36,312 nt of DNA from Streptomyces sp. LUP47B (GCF_001746295.1 NZ_MJAH01000038.1:1-36312); one strand, 5' to 3'. Positions 1 through 8,880 are shown, numbered from the stretch's first letter. Numbers and translations are program-made. The notes: a model not told the origin generated them from the sequence alone.

Positions 1-216
1 CGTGTCCTCGGGCGCCGGCTGCGGCCGCTGTGCCGCGCGCGCGGGACGCAGCCCCGCACGCCGCCGTACGGTCTCCACGGCCGCCGCGTCCAGCAACGCC
101 ACCGGTGCTTCGGGACCGGGCGCGACGCCGGGCGGCGTACGGCGGGCGGTGCCGAGCAGCGCCGAGGTGACGAGCTCCTCCCAGGCGTCCGGCGCGGGAG
201 CGGAGATCTTGTCCAT
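1..216 (-). CDS. DUF5691 family protein, N-terminal part only
   Basis: The gene runs off the left edge, so only the first 72 residues are seen. They begin MDKISAPAPDAWEELVTSAL and continue with LLGTARRTPPG and an Ala/Arg-rich stretch. I recognise this as the start of the actinobacterial DUF5691 family, which has no known biochemical role. The ATG at 216-214 is preceded by an AAGGAA-like ribosome site about 5 bases away. The gene lies 41 bp downstream of the SWIM zinc-finger gene on the same strand, so the two are probably cotranscribed and belong to the divergent MoxR/VWA module that follows. The family call comes from memory of related sequences, not from a search. Confidence 0.75.
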   Translation of the reverse strand, partial: MDKISAPAPDAWEELVTSALLGTARRTPPGVAPGPEAPVALLDAAAVETVRRRAGLRPARAAQRPQPAPEDT

Positions 217-257
217 TGGGTTCCTTTCCGTCCGGTCGGGTGCCCGGTCGATTCCGT

Positions 258-1613
258 TCAGCACAGCAGCACCGCCTCGCCCGCCCCCTCCGGCCAGGCC
301 GTCAGCGGGGTGAAGCCGCGGTGGCCGCACTCCCCGAAGACCTTGACCGGGGCACCGCCCGAGAGCGCGACCAGGCGCCACAGGCCCGGGCGGGAACGGG
401 CGGAGGCGGTGATCGGCAGAGCCGAGTCGCCCTCGGCGTCCATCAGTTGCCATGAGTCGCCGTCCGGGGCCGGTATCACCCGGTCCAGAGTCACGGGGAC
501 GGAGTCCAGCCACGGGTCGTCCCGCAGTGCGTCGCCGTAGCGGGCGGCCGCCTGTTCGGTCGTCACTCCCGGCGGCCGGGTCGCCGTGGGCGTGGGCGGT
601 GCGAACTGCTCGCCGAGCGCCGCCCGCAACTGACCGGTACCGGGATAGGCGGTCACCTCCGCCTCCAGCTCGAGACCCACCGGCAACGCCAGCTCGGGGG
701 CGCGGCCGGCGGCGCCGTAGGAGAGGAGCAGCGCCGTGCGGCCCGAGTCCGTGCCGTGCAGCCAGATCCGGCGGGTCGTCAGACGGGTGTCCGCCGTGTC
801 GTACTGGGCGAGGACCAGCCAGCGGTCCCGTATCGCGGGGCCGTCCGCGGAGGCGGGCAGGCCGATCCGGGAACGGACCGTCGACGCGAGGCCGTCCGGC
901 AGCCGCTCGCGGCGCAGCCAGCCCTGGTCGAGGAGGTGGATGAGGGCGCACTCCTCCAGCAGCCGCACCGGCCAGCCCGGACCGGACGAGGGGATCGCGC
1001 CCAACTCCCGCACCCGGGCGGCGAGTCCCGGTGCCTGCGCGTCGACCATGCGGGCCGCCGTCTCCTCCCACATGCCGTACCCCGCCTGCTCCGCCCCCGC
1101 CAGGCCGCCGCGCAGCAGGTCCGTCAGGCGCTGCTCCAGCTCCGTCGCACCCGCCGTGATCCGCACGGCCCGGCGCTCCGCCCTGCGCCGCGCCGCCTCC
1201 GGATCACCGGACCCGGCGGCGGAACCGGCCGCGCCCGCCGTCCGCTTCTCCTGTGCGCGCTGCCGTCTCCCCTCTGTCCACTGCTCCGCCCAGTCCGGCG
1301 GCGGCCCCGGCGGCACCGCTCCCTCCCCGCCTGCCCAGAGCAGCAGCAGCCCGAGCGCGTGCTTGCACGGGAACTTGCGGCTCGGACAACTGCACTTGTA
1401 CGCGGGCCCCGTAGCGTCCGCGATGTCGATGACCGTCTGATACGGCTTGCTGCCAGTGCCCTTGCACAGCCCCCACACCGTCCCCTCGTCGGAACTCCCC
1501 GCCTCGGACCATGGCCCGGCCGCGCCGAGTTTGCTTCCCGCTTTGCGTGACGAGGCGTCAGGCGCCAGTGCCAGCACCTGATCCGCCGTCCAGCGCACCC
1601 CCTGCTGAGTCAT
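258..1613 (-). CDS. SWIM zinc-finger family protein
   Basis: A 451-residue protein with a SWIM zinc finger, CxCx6CxH, at about residues 74-85 (C74, C76, C83, H85; CSCPSRKFPCKH). SWIM domains bind zinc and are thought to mediate DNA or protein contacts. The rest is Ala/Arg-rich: a charged stretch near residues 110-150, then a long region without a catalytic motif I recognise. The frame stays open upstream to 1760, but I chose the ATG at 1613 (MTQQGVRWTADQVLALAPDA) because the family usually begins just ahead of this conserved block and a longer start would run to the start of the divergent AAA+ gene. E. coli YehQ is also a SWIM protein encoded with a MoxR ATPase (YehL) and a VWA protein (YehP), so this gene is probably part of the same functional module. 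Its molecular function is unknown. Confidence 0.88.
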   Translation of the reverse strand: MTQQGVRWTADQVLALAPDASSRKAGSKLGAAGPWSEAGSSDEGTVWGLCKGTGSKPYQTVIDIADATGPAYKCSCPSRKFPCKHALGLLLLWAGGEGAVPPGPPPDWAEQWTEGRRQRAQEKRTAGAAGSAAGSGDPEAARRRAERRAVRITAGATELEQRLTDLLRGGLAGAEQAGYGMWEETAARMVDAQAPGLAARVRELGAIPSSGPGWPVRLLEECALIHLLDQGWLRRERLPDGLASTVRSRIGLPASADGPAIRDRWLVLAQYDTADTRLTTRRIWLHGTDSGRTALLLSYGAAGRAPELALPVGLELEAEVTAYPGTGQLRAALGEQFAPPTPTATRPPGVTTEQAAARYGDALRDDPWLDSVPVTLDRVIPAPDGDSWQLMDAEGDSALPITASARSRPGLWRLVALSGGAPVKVFGECGHRGFTPLTAWPEGAGEAVLLC

Positions 1614-1758
1614 GACATCGAAGGTAGATCCCCCCACTGACAATCGGCCGCGAGCCGGTCGTCGTGAGCACGTTTCCGCAGGTGGGATCGCATTGTCAGT
1701 GGCGTGGTGCACGGTTGGTGACAGATCCGAACCGGCCGAGCTGGAGGGGGCCTCAGCC

Positions 1759-2889
1759 ATGACTGTGTCTGTTGAACCGATGTCCGTCGTACCGAAGCAG
1801 GGGGAGCCGGACGAGGCGTTGCGGCCGCATGCCGAGGATGCCTTCGCCGGTGAACTTGCCGCGCTGGCCGCGCAGGACGAGCGCCCGCGCCCGGCCCGCT
1901 GGAAGCTGTCGCCGTGGGCGGTGGCGACCTACCTGCTCGGCGGCACCCTGCCGGACGGCACGGTGATCACTCCGAAGTACGTGGGCCCGCGCCGGCTCGT
2001 CGAGGTCGCCGTCACGACCCTCGCCACCGACCGCGCCCTGCTCCTGCTGGGCGTGCCCGGCACCGCGAAGACCTGGGTCTCCGAGCACCTGGCCGCGGCG
2101 GTCAGCGGCGACTCGACCCTGCTCGTGCAGGGCACGGCGGGCACCCCGGAGGAGGCGATCCGCTACGGCTGGAACTACGCCCAGCTGCTCGCCAACGGCC
2201 CGAGCCGCGACGCCCTCGTGCCCAGCCCCGTGATGCGGGCCATGGCGGAGGGGATGACGGCCCGGGTCGAGGAGCTGACCCGTATCCCTGCCGACGTGCA
2301 GGACTCGCTGATCACCATCCTGTCCGAGAAGACGCTGCCGATACCGGAGCTGGGCCAGGAGGTGCAGGCGGTCCGGGGCTTCAACCTCATCGCCACGGCC
2401 AACGACCGCGACCGTGGGGTCAACGACCTCTCCAGCGCCCTGCGCCGCCGTTTCAACACGGTCGTGCTGCCGCTGCCGGAGAGTGTCGAGGCGGAGGTCG
2501 ACATCGTCTCGCGCCGCGTCGACCAGATCGGCCGTTCCCTCGACCTGCCGGCCGCGCCCGACGGTGTCGCGGAGATCCGTCGCGTCGTGACGGTCTTCCG
2601 CGAGCTGCGCGACGGGATGACCTCCGACGGCCGTACGAAGCTCAAGTCGCCCAGCGGCACGCTGTCGACGGCCGAGGCCATCTCAGTCGTCACCAACGGT
2701 CTCGCCCTCGCCGCCCACTTCGGCGACGGCGTCCTGCGGGCCGGAGACGTCGCCGCGGGCATCCTCGGCGCCGTCGTCCGCGATCCGGCGGCCGACCGGG
2801 TCATCTGGCAGGAGTACCTGGAGGCGGTCGTTCGCGAGCGGGACGGCTGGAAGGACTTCTACCGGGCTTGCCGGGAGGTGAGCGCGTGA
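1759..2889 (+). CDS. MoxR-type AAA+ ATPase
   Basis: A 376-residue single-domain AAA+ ATPase. Walker A is GVPGTAKT at residues 98-105. The Walker B region is RVEELTRIPADVQ, with Glu-Glu where most MoxR proteins have Asp-Glu, and sensor 1 is NLIATAND near 211. RDRGVNDLSSALRRRF follows, typical of the YehL-like branch. MoxR ATPases act as chaperones or remodellers, usually with a VWA partner that carries a metal-ion-dependent adhesion site; one is encoded at 6257. The ATG at 1759 has a strong GGAGGGGG ribosome site. The frame is open upstream to 1612, but that would overlap the divergent SWIM gene. The stop at 2887-2889 overlaps a GTG at 2886, so translation may continue into the next ORF. The direct substrate of the complex cannot be read from the sequence. 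Confidence 0.93.
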   Translation: MTVSVEPMSVVPKQGEPDEALRPHAEDAFAGELAALAAQDERPRPARWKLSPWAVATYLLGGTLPDGTVITPKYVGPRRLVEVAVTTLATDRALLLLGVPGTAKTWVSEHLAAAVSGDSTLLVQGTAGTPEEAIRYGWNYAQLLANGPSRDALVPSPVMRAMAEGMTARVEELTRIPADVQDSLITILSEKTLPIPELGQEVQAVRGFNLIATANDRDRGVNDLSSALRRRFNTVVLPLPESVEAEVDIVSRRVDQIGRSLDLPAAPDGVAEIRRVVTVFRELRDGMTSDGRTKLKSPSGTLSTAEAISVVTNGLALAAHFGDGVLRAGDVAAGILGAVVRDPAADRVIWQEYLEAVVRERDGWKDFYRACREVSA

Positions 2890-3224
2890 ACGAGGACCTG
2901 AGGCGGGGCCGCACGGGCGGGCAGCCGGGCGGATGCCGTGCGGACATGTGGGCGGGTGGCCGCTTGCCGTCCCTGGGCGTACGGGGTGTCGGGGGCGGTG
3001 GCGGGGCTCTGGTACGGAGCGCCGGGGATGGCGCCGGGGCTTGGGTTCGGACGCCGGGGATGGTCGGGAGGGCTCCGGTTCGGACTGCCGGGGTCGTCGA
3101 GGCAAGGGGGACGGGTGTGACGGGGCTTGAGCGGGACGGCGGCGAAGGCGGGATCGGGACGGTCGTCGAGGACGACTCCAAGTGGCCTCGCAGGGGAGGG
3201 GGACGGTGTGACGGGCGTGAGTGA
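2886..3224 (+). CDS. possible small Gly/Arg-rich ORF linking MoxR and DUF5682
   Basis: A 112-codon frame starts with a GTG overlapping the MoxR stop (GTGA) and ends at 3222-3224, inside the proposed start of the DUF5682 gene, so it would couple translation on both sides. The product (VNEDLRRGRTGGQPGG...) is low-complexity Gly/Arg/Val with degenerate repeats such as VRTPGM and VRTAGV, no domain I recognise and no membrane segment. The DNA is strongly G-rich on this strand, which keeps several frames open, so an open frame is weak evidence here. It may be a real linker peptide, the decayed N-terminus of DUF5682, or untranslated leader. Conservation across related genomes would decide. Confidence 0.3.
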   Translation: MNEDLRRGRTGGQPGGCRADMWAGGRLPSLGVRGVGGGGGALVRSAGDGAGAWVRTPGMVGRAPVRTAGVVEARGTGVTGLERDGGEGGIGTVVEDDSKWPRRGGGRCDGRE

Positions 3225-6075
3225 GGTCGGGAGCGGGGGGACCGCCGGCCGCGGAAGGTTCGGGAGCGAGGAGGCGGGTGGCTCCCGGGGGTCCGGGACT
3301 GCGGGGACGTCTGATGGCGGCGGGTCGGGAAGTGGGGGCGGGGTGCCGGGGAGCGAAGGGGAGAGGGGCCCTCGCGCGTCAGCCGGAGCGGGAATGGATG
3401 CAGGCGGTGAGTCCGGGAGCGGGGGTGTGACCGGCGGCGGTGTTCACGGAAGCCGGGAGGCCGGTGCGGGGCCGTTGCTGCTGGGGGTGCGGCATCACGG
3501 GCCGGGGTCGGCGCGGTCCGTGCGGGCGGCGTTGGACGCGGCCCGGCCCCGGGTCGTGCTGATCGAGGGGCCGCCCGAGGCAGACGCGTTGATCCCGCTG
3601 GCCGCCGAGGAGGACATGCGGCCACCGGTGGCTCTCCTCGCCCATGCCGTGGACGAGCCCGGCCGTTCGGCGTTCTGGCCGCTCGCCGAGTTCTCCCCGG
3701 AGTGGGTGGCGATCCGCTGGGCGCTGGACCACGAGGTCCCGGCTCGATTCATCGACCTGCCGGCGACGCACACGTTGGCGTGGGGAAGGGACGAAGGGGA
3801 CGGGGGCCAGGCGGGCCGACCGGACGACCCCGTCGGCGAGATCCCGGAGACGGGTCCGTCCGAGGCGCCCTCGGACGCTCACGGCACCGTCCCGTCCGGC
3901 GAGGACGCTGTGGATGACGAGCCTCCCCCTCACGTCGCCGTCCGTGTCGATCCGCTCGGTGTGCTCGCCGAGGCCGCCGGATACGACGATCCCGAGCGGT
4001 GGTGGGAGGACGTCGTGGAGCACCGGGGCACGGGGCGCGGGGACGTGTTCGAGCCGTTCACCGTGCTGGAAGAGGCGATGGGGGTGCTGCGCGAGACGTA
4101 CGGAACCGGCGGACATGACCGGGACCGCGTGCGCGAGGCGTACATGCGGCTCCAAATCCGTGCGGCGCAGCGGGAGTTCGGGGACGACGTGGCCGTGGTG
4201 TGCGGCGCCTGGCACGTCCCCGAGCTGCGGCGGAAGAGCACGGTCGCCGCCGACAAGGCCCTGTTGAAGGGGCTCCCCAAGGTCAAGGCGGACATGACGT
4301 GGGTGCCGTGGACGTACCGCAGGCTCTCGCGGCACAGCGGCTACGGCGCGGGGATCGACTCGCCCGGCTGGTACGGGCACCTGTTCGGTGCGCCGGACCG
4401 GCCCGTCGAGCGGTGGCTGACCAAGGTGGCCGGGCTGCTGCGGGACGAGGACCGGATCGTGTCCCCGGCACACGTCATCGAGGCCGTGCGGCTGGCCGAG
4501 ACCCTGGCGGCGATGCGTGGCCGTCCCCTGCCCGGCCTGAGCGAGACGACCGACGCGGTGCGGGCGGTGATGTGCGAGGGCTCGGACGTGCCGTTGGCGC
4601 TGGTGCACGACCGGCTGGTGGTGGGGGACGTTCTGGGGGAGGTGCCGCAGGCGGCGCCCGCGGTGCCGTTGCAACGCGACCTCGACCGGATCCAGCGGCG
4701 GCTTCGGCTCCGACCGGAGGCACTGGAGCGGGAGTTGGAGCTCGACCTGCGCAAGGAGAACGACGCCGAGCGCAGCAGGCTGCTGCACCGGCTGCGGCTG
4801 CTGGGCGTGGCCTGGGGTGAGCCGGCGGCCTCGCGGGGGAGCACGGGCACGTTCCGGGAGACATGGCGGCTGAGGTGGGAGCCGGAGCTGTCGGTGCGGG
4901 TCGCCGAGGCGGGAGTGTGGGGCACGACCGTGCTCGCCGCCGCGACGGCCAAGGCGGAGGCGGACGCCGTCTCCGCGTCGGGACTCGCCGACGTCACCGC
5001 TCTCGCCGAGCGCTGTCTGCTGGCCGAACTCCCGGACGCCCTGCCCACGGTGATGCAGATTCTCGCCGACCGCGCCGCGCTGGACGCGGACGTCGGGCAT
5101 CTCGCTCAGGCGCTGCCGGCCCTCGTCCGTTCCCTGCGCTACGGCGATGTGCGCGGCACCGGCACCGGCGCGCTGACGGAGGTCGCCGCGGGCCTCGCCG
5201 AGCGGGTCTTCGTCGGTCTGCCCCCGGCCTGTGCCGCGCTCGACGCGGAGGCGGCGGAGGAGATGCGCCGTCATGTGGACGCGGTCCATGGGTCGGTGGG
5301 GCTACTGGCTGAGGTGGCGTCCCCGGCACAGCACCCGCCGGGGATTTCAGGGCAGCAGGGTGGCGGCGACGCGAACGGCCCGTCAGCGACCGTAACGGGG
5401 AAGGACGATCAGGGCGCCGCAACGGCCGTACCGGGACAGGGTCTTCCCGCCGCCACCGCCGTGTCCGGGCCGGACGACAGGGGGGATGCAACGAGTCCGG
5501 CTCACCGCGGTCTCCGTGGCCGTTGGCTGGCCGTGCTCAAGGTGTTGTCCCTGCGGGACACCGTGCCCGGTGTCATTCGGGGGCGGGCTGTGCGGCTGCT
5601 GCTGGACGACGGGGAGCTGGCGCACGACGAGGCGGCGCGGCTCATGGGTCTCGTGCTGTCGCCGGGGACGGCGCCGGGGGACGCGGCCGCGTGGATCGAG
5701 GGTTTCGTCGGCGGTGGGTCCGGCGGCGGGATGCTTCTCGTGCACGACGAGCGGCTGCTCGGACTTGTCGACGCATGGCTGACCGGAGTGCCGGCGGAGG
5801 CGTTCACCGATGTGCTTCCGCTGCTGCGGCGCACGTTCTCGGCGTACGAGCCGGGAGTACGCCGGACCCTCGGCGAACTGGTACGGCGAGGGCGGGGACA
5901 GCGGGGGAGTGCGGCGGGGGCCGGGGCTGGGATACCGGGTTTCGGGGCCGACCTCGACGGCGACCGGGCGGACGCCGTGCTGCCGGTGATGCGGCTGCTG
6001 CTCGGCCTGGACGACGACCACGACGACGATTTGGCGAGCGCCGACGACAACGACCTTGCGGGGGTGGCGGGATGA
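3208..6075 (+). CDS. DUF5682 family protein
   Basis: A large cytoplasmic protein, about 955 residues from this start. The recognisable core begins near residue 90 with LLLGVRHHGPGSARSVRAAL, followed by LIEGPPEADALIPLAAEED (about 115-133) and VVCGAWHVPELRRKS (about 330-344). The His-containing loops and the Glu of IEGPPEAD recall the TraB/ChaN/EreA-like hydrolase superfamily; that link is my inference. The second half is helical with two low-complexity Ala/Gly/Thr insertions, and the C-terminus is Asp-rich. The start is uncertain. GTG 3208 has a GGGGAGGGGG ribosome site about 6 bases upstream; GTG 3427 (a short N-terminus just before the core) is nearly as good; TTG 3127 also stays open. The first 75-90 residues are Gly-rich and may not be translated. 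The stop overlaps the next ATG (ATGA). The protein is the constant partner of the MoxR/VWA/SWIM module; its role is unknown. Confidence 0.87.
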   Translation: MTGVSEVGSGGTAGRGRFGSEEAGGSRGSGTAGTSDGGGSGSGGGVPGSEGERGPRASAGAGMDAGGESGSGGVTGGGVHGSREAGAGPLLLGVRHHGPGSARSVRAALDAARPRVVLIEGPPEADALIPLAAEEDMRPPVALLAHAVDEPGRSAFWPLAEFSPEWVAIRWALDHEVPARFIDLPATHTLAWGRDEGDGGQAGRPDDPVGEIPETGPSEAPSDAHGTVPSGEDAVDDEPPPHVAVRVDPLGVLAEAAGYDDPERWWEDVVEHRGTGRGDVFEPFTVLEEAMGVLRETYGTGGHDRDRVREAYMRLQIRAAQREFGDDVAVVCGAWHVPELRRKSTVAADKALLKGLPKVKADMTWVPWTYRRLSRHSGYGAGIDSPGWYGHLFGAPDRPVERWLTKVAGLLRDEDRIVSPAHVIEAVRLAETLAAMRGRPLPGLSETTDAVRAVMCEGSDVPLALVHDRLVVGDVLGEVPQAAPAVPLQRDLDRIQRRLRLRPEALERELELDLRKENDAERSRLLHRLRLLGVAWGEPAASRGSTGTFRETWRLRWEPELSVRVAEAGVWGTTVLAAATAKAEADAVSASGLADVTALAERCLLAELPDALPTVMQILADRAALDADVGHLAQALPALVRSLRYGDVRGTGTGALTEVAAGLAERVFVGLPPACAALDAEAAEEMRRHVDAVHGSVGLLAEVASPAQHPPGISGQQGGGDANGPSATVTGKDDQGAATAVPGQGLPAATAVSGPDDRGDATSPAHRGLRGRWLAVLKVLSLRDTVPGVIRGRAVRLLLDDGELAHDEAARLMGLVLSPGTAPGDAAAWIEGFVGGGSGGGMLLVHDERLLGLVDAWLTGVPAEAFTDVLPLLRRTFSAYEPGVRRTLGELVRRGRGQRGSAAGAGAGIPGFGADLDGDRADAVLPVMRLLLGLDDDHDDDLASADDNDLAGVAG

Positions 6076-6260
6076 CGACCGAGGTAGCGGGGACACCCGG
6101 AGGCGGAGGCGGAGGCGGCAGGACAGCCGTCGCTGTCGGGGACGGGCGCGGAGACGCGTCCGGGCACAGGACCGGGTTCTGGGCGAAACACGATCCGGTG
6201 ATGAGCGTGGCCGCCGTGGTCCCGCTCTGGGACCGGTTCCGGACGGGGGCACGGGGATGA
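6072..6260 (+). CDS. 62-residue ORF coupled on both sides
   Basis: A 62-residue frame overlaps the DUF5682 stop by ATGA at 6072-6075 and the VWA start by ATGA at 6257-6260, so a ribosome could pass through all three genes without a gap. The product starts MTTEVAGTPGG, has a run of seven Gly, then a more complex C-terminal half, GHRTGFWAKHDPVMSVAAVV then PLWDRFRTGARG. It has no signal peptide or domain I recognise. Both its start and that of the VWA gene lie in an identical GGGATGACGACCGA, which suggests a local duplication of an initiation region. The precise coupling argues for a real gene; small size and the absence of a known family argue for caution. Confidence 0.5.
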   Translation: MTTEVAGTPGGGGGGGRTAVAVGDGRGDASGHRTGFWAKHDPVMSVAAVVPLWDRFRTGARG

Positions 6261-7678
6261 CGACCGAACCGAACGACCTGACGACGACGGAGACGACGGA
6301 GACGACGGAGACGACGGATCGGGTCAGGAGCCCGCGCCCGCAGACGAATCCAGCGTGGCGTCCGAGCAAGGGCCAGGCGTCGGATCCGACCGCGAAGTCA
6401 CCGACGTATCCCGTACGGGATGCCGCCGACGACCGGACGACGGATGCGGCGGAAGGTGCGGCCGCGGCCTCGGCACCGGCCCCGGCGTTGGTGCCGGTCA
6501 ATGCCCGCGCAGCCGCCTCCTCCTCCACGGCCCCCTCCGACGAGCGGCTGCGGCGTTGGCGGCTCGTGCTGGGTGGGGAGGCGGCCGATGGGACCGGGTG
6601 CGTGCTCGGTGGGCAGGATGCCGCGATGGACGGGGCGTTGACCGCGCTCTACGGCAGGGGGGACGGGAAGGGGCAGGCGGGGAAGGACCGTTCGGCGGGC
6701 CTTGGGGCCTCGGCGCCGTCCGTGGCGCGGTGGCTCGGGGACATCCGGACGTACTTCCCCTCGTCCGTCGTCCAGGTGATGCAGCGGGACGCCATCGACC
6801 GGCTCGGGCTGTCCACCCTGCTCCTCGAGCCGGAGATGCTGGAGGCGGTGGAGGCCGACGTGCACCTGGTCGGCACGCTGCTGTCGCTCAACAAGGCGAT
6901 GCCGGAGACGACGAAGGAGACGGCACGGGCGGTCGTGCGCAAGGTCGTCGAGGACCTGGAGAAGCGGCTCGCGACTCGTACCCGCGCCACGCTCACCGGT
7001 GCCCTCGACCGCAGCGCCCGGATCAACCGACCGCGCCACCACGACATCGACTGGAACCGCACGATCTCGGCCAACCTCAAGCACTACCTCCCCGAGTACC
7101 GGACGATCGTGCCGGAGCGGCTGATCGGATACGGCCGGGCCTCCCGGTCGGTGAAGAAGGAGGTCGTCCTGTGCATCGACCAGTCGGGGTCCATGGCGGC
7201 ATCCGTCGTCTACGCGTCCGTGTTCGGAGCGGTGCTGGCCTCCATGCGGTCGATCGACACGCGGCTCGTCGTCTTCGACACGGCGGTCGTCGACCTCACC
7301 GACCAGCTCGACGACCCGGTGGACGTGCTGTTCGGTACCCAGCTCGGCGGCGGCACGGACATCAACCGGGCGCTGGCGTACTGCCAGTCGCAGATCACCC
7401 GGCCCGCCGAGACGGTGATGGTGCTGATCAGCGACCTCTACGAGGGCGGCATACGCCACGAGATGCTCAAGCGGGTTGCGGCGATGAAGGCGTCCGGGGT
7501 GCAGTTCGTGACGTTGCTCGCGCTGTCGGACGAGGGGGCGCCCGCCTACGACCGGGAACACGCGGCCGCGCTGGCCGCGTTGGGCGCACCGGCCTTCGCC
7601 TGCACGCCGGACCTGTTCCCGGAGGTGATGGCGGCGGCCATCGAGAAGCGGCCGCTTCCGATACCCGACCCGGCGTGA
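6257..7678 (+). CDS. VWA-domain protein with intact MIDAS, MoxR partner
   Basis: A 473-residue protein. Residues 1-95 are low complexity, with a TET repeat encoded by tandem ACGACGGAG units near 6285-6318. A helical middle region follows (about 100-290), and the C-terminal von Willebrand factor A domain starts near residue 300. The metal-ion-dependent adhesion site is complete: D308-x-S310-x-S312 (DQSGSM), T367 in GGGTDIN and D393 in LISDLYEGG. The arrangement matches the YehP/CoxE-type VWA proteins that pair with MoxR ATPases, so this is probably the metal-binding partner of the ATPase at 1759. It has no signal peptide or membrane segment and should be cytoplasmic. It is the last gene of the run; no clear terminator hairpin follows. 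Confidence 0.9.
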   Translation: MTTEPNDLTTTETTETTETTDRVRSPRPQTNPAWRPSKGQASDPTAKSPTYPVRDAADDRTTDAAEGAAAASAPAPALVPVNARAAASSSTAPSDERLRRWRLVLGGEAADGTGCVLGGQDAAMDGALTALYGRGDGKGQAGKDRSAGLGASAPSVARWLGDIRTYFPSSVVQVMQRDAIDRLGLSTLLLEPEMLEAVEADVHLVGTLLSLNKAMPETTKETARAVVRKVVEDLEKRLATRTRATLTGALDRSARINRPRHHDIDWNRTISANLKHYLPEYRTIVPERLIGYGRASRSVKKEVVLCIDQSGSMAASVVYASVFGAVLASMRSIDTRLVVFDTAVVDLTDQLDDPVDVLFGTQLGGGTDINRALAYCQSQITRPAETVMVLISDLYEGGIRHEMLKRVAAMKASGVQFVTLLALSDEGAPAYDREHAAALAALGAPAFACTPDLFPEVMAAAIEKRPLPIPDPA

Positions 7679-7908
7679 ACCCGGGTTGCCCGTTGGTGAT
7701 TTGTCGACCAGGTGACCTGCGGCTTCGCCCAGCAAAACGGACATGACTACGCATCGGTAACAGGGGGCTTGCGCGACCTCGGGCACCCCGTGCGAGGATC
7801 GGCTTCTCCACAGTCTTCACCCTTCCCCACCGTTTCCCTTTCGCCTCTGTTCCGTTCCATTCCATTCCGGTTCGCTTCGTTCCGTCGTACGGAAGGACCC
7901 GCCCCCTC

Positions 7909-8880
7909 TTGACCTGGTCAGCAGCCCTTCCCGGTGCCGCGGTGCGCGTGCTGCGCGCGGCGTTCGGGCGGCGTGCGCTGCAAGTGGGGATGCTGGTGGG
8001 CGGGTTGTTCGTGCTCGGCTTCCTCTGCGGGGAGCAGGCACAGGCGGCCGACGGCATCGGGGCGTTGCCGGGGAAGACGGTCGGTCAGCTGGTGAAACCG
8101 CCGACCGAGCCGAGGGCCAAGGACACCGCCACACCAAAGGACACCGCCACACCCGCGTTCACGGACACGGCAAAGGGCAGCTCTCCCCAGCAGGTCGCTT
8201 CCAAGCCCGACGCCGACGCCCTTACTGACCCGGCCGACGACAAGGTTCTCCGTCCGGTGGTCGAGGACGTCGTCGGGGCCGTGGCCGGCGGTGTCGTGCG
8301 GCCCGTCGGTGATCTGGTCGAGACGGTGACCACGGGGTTGACCGAGACGGTCGGGATACCGGCGGGGTCCACCCTGCCGACGCTGCCGTCGCTCCCGGAG
8401 CCCCCGTCGTGGCCGACCCTGCCCACGGTGCCGGGTGTCCCGACGGTGCCGGGCCTGCCCGGGATCCCGAGCCAGACTCTGCCCGCGCCCGCGCCGGTCA
8501 CCTCGGCGCCGCAGCCCCAGCCGGGGGCTCACGCGGCGACGAAGCCGGCCGGCGACGAGGGCTCCGCGGGCGACGACGCCGTCTACGGGCCGCGGCTCGC
8601 CGGACACGGCACCGTGACCGAGGCCGCCGCACACCCCTCCGCCCACCGCACCACCACCTCCGCCGCCCACGCGCCCGCGCACCAGGCGCCCTCCGACAAC
8701 CAGGGCGGAGCCCTGGGCGGCAAGTCGGCAGTGGACAACGGCTCGTCGCGACACGGCGACGCGTATGCCGTCACCCTCGACAACCGGGCGCCGCTGCGGC
8801 TCGTGCCCGGCGCTGCCGCGAGCGTCGACGTGGCCGGGACCCGGGACAGGCACCGGGACATCCCCGTCTTCCCCGGCTAG
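7909..8880 (+). CDS. secreted Val/Pro-rich protein, unknown function
   Basis: A 323-residue protein with an N-terminal signal sequence: Arg-rich start, hydrophobic stretch at about residues 25-40 (GMLVGGLFVLGFLC) and a likely cleavage site after AQA at 46. The mature part has a Val-rich segment (LRPVVEDVVGAVAGGVVRPV), a Pro-rich run of PTLPTVPGVPTVPGLPG type, and a polar Thr/Ser/Ala tail. I recognise no family. The start is probably TTG at 7909, with GGAAGGA at 7891-7897; the spacing is long, and an in-frame GTG at 7942 is possible. A very strong hairpin begins immediately after the stop. The Val/Gly pattern resembles the larger secreted protein encoded next, so they may act together at the cell surface. 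Confidence 0.75.
   Translation: MTWSAALPGAAVRVLRAAFGRRALQVGMLVGGLFVLGFLCGEQAQAADGIGALPGKTVGQLVKPPTEPRAKDTATPKDTATPAFTDTAKGSSPQQVASKPDADALTDPADDKVLRPVVEDVVGAVAGGVVRPVGDLVETVTTGLTETVGIPAGSTLPTLPSLPEPPSWPTLPTVPGVPTVPGLPGIPSQTLPAPAPVTSAPQPQPGAHAATKPAGDEGSAGDDAVYGPRLAGHGTVTEAAAHPSAHRTTTSAAHAPAHQAPSDNQGGALGGKSAVDNGSSRHGDAYAVTLDNRAPLRLVPGAAASVDVAGTRDRHRDIPVFPG

Noticed and set aside
3379..5289. Long antisense open frame opposite DUF5682
   Set aside because: It is a codon-bias shadow of a GC-rich gene; it has no ribosome site and its composition (His/Arg/Pro/Gln-rich) is typical of such shadows. The same holds for 11246-13537 and 8771-10900.
7769..7800. Promoter TTGCGC ... GAGGAT before the secreted-protein gene
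   Set aside because: Neither box is close to consensus and the spacing is about 19 bases; too weak to list.
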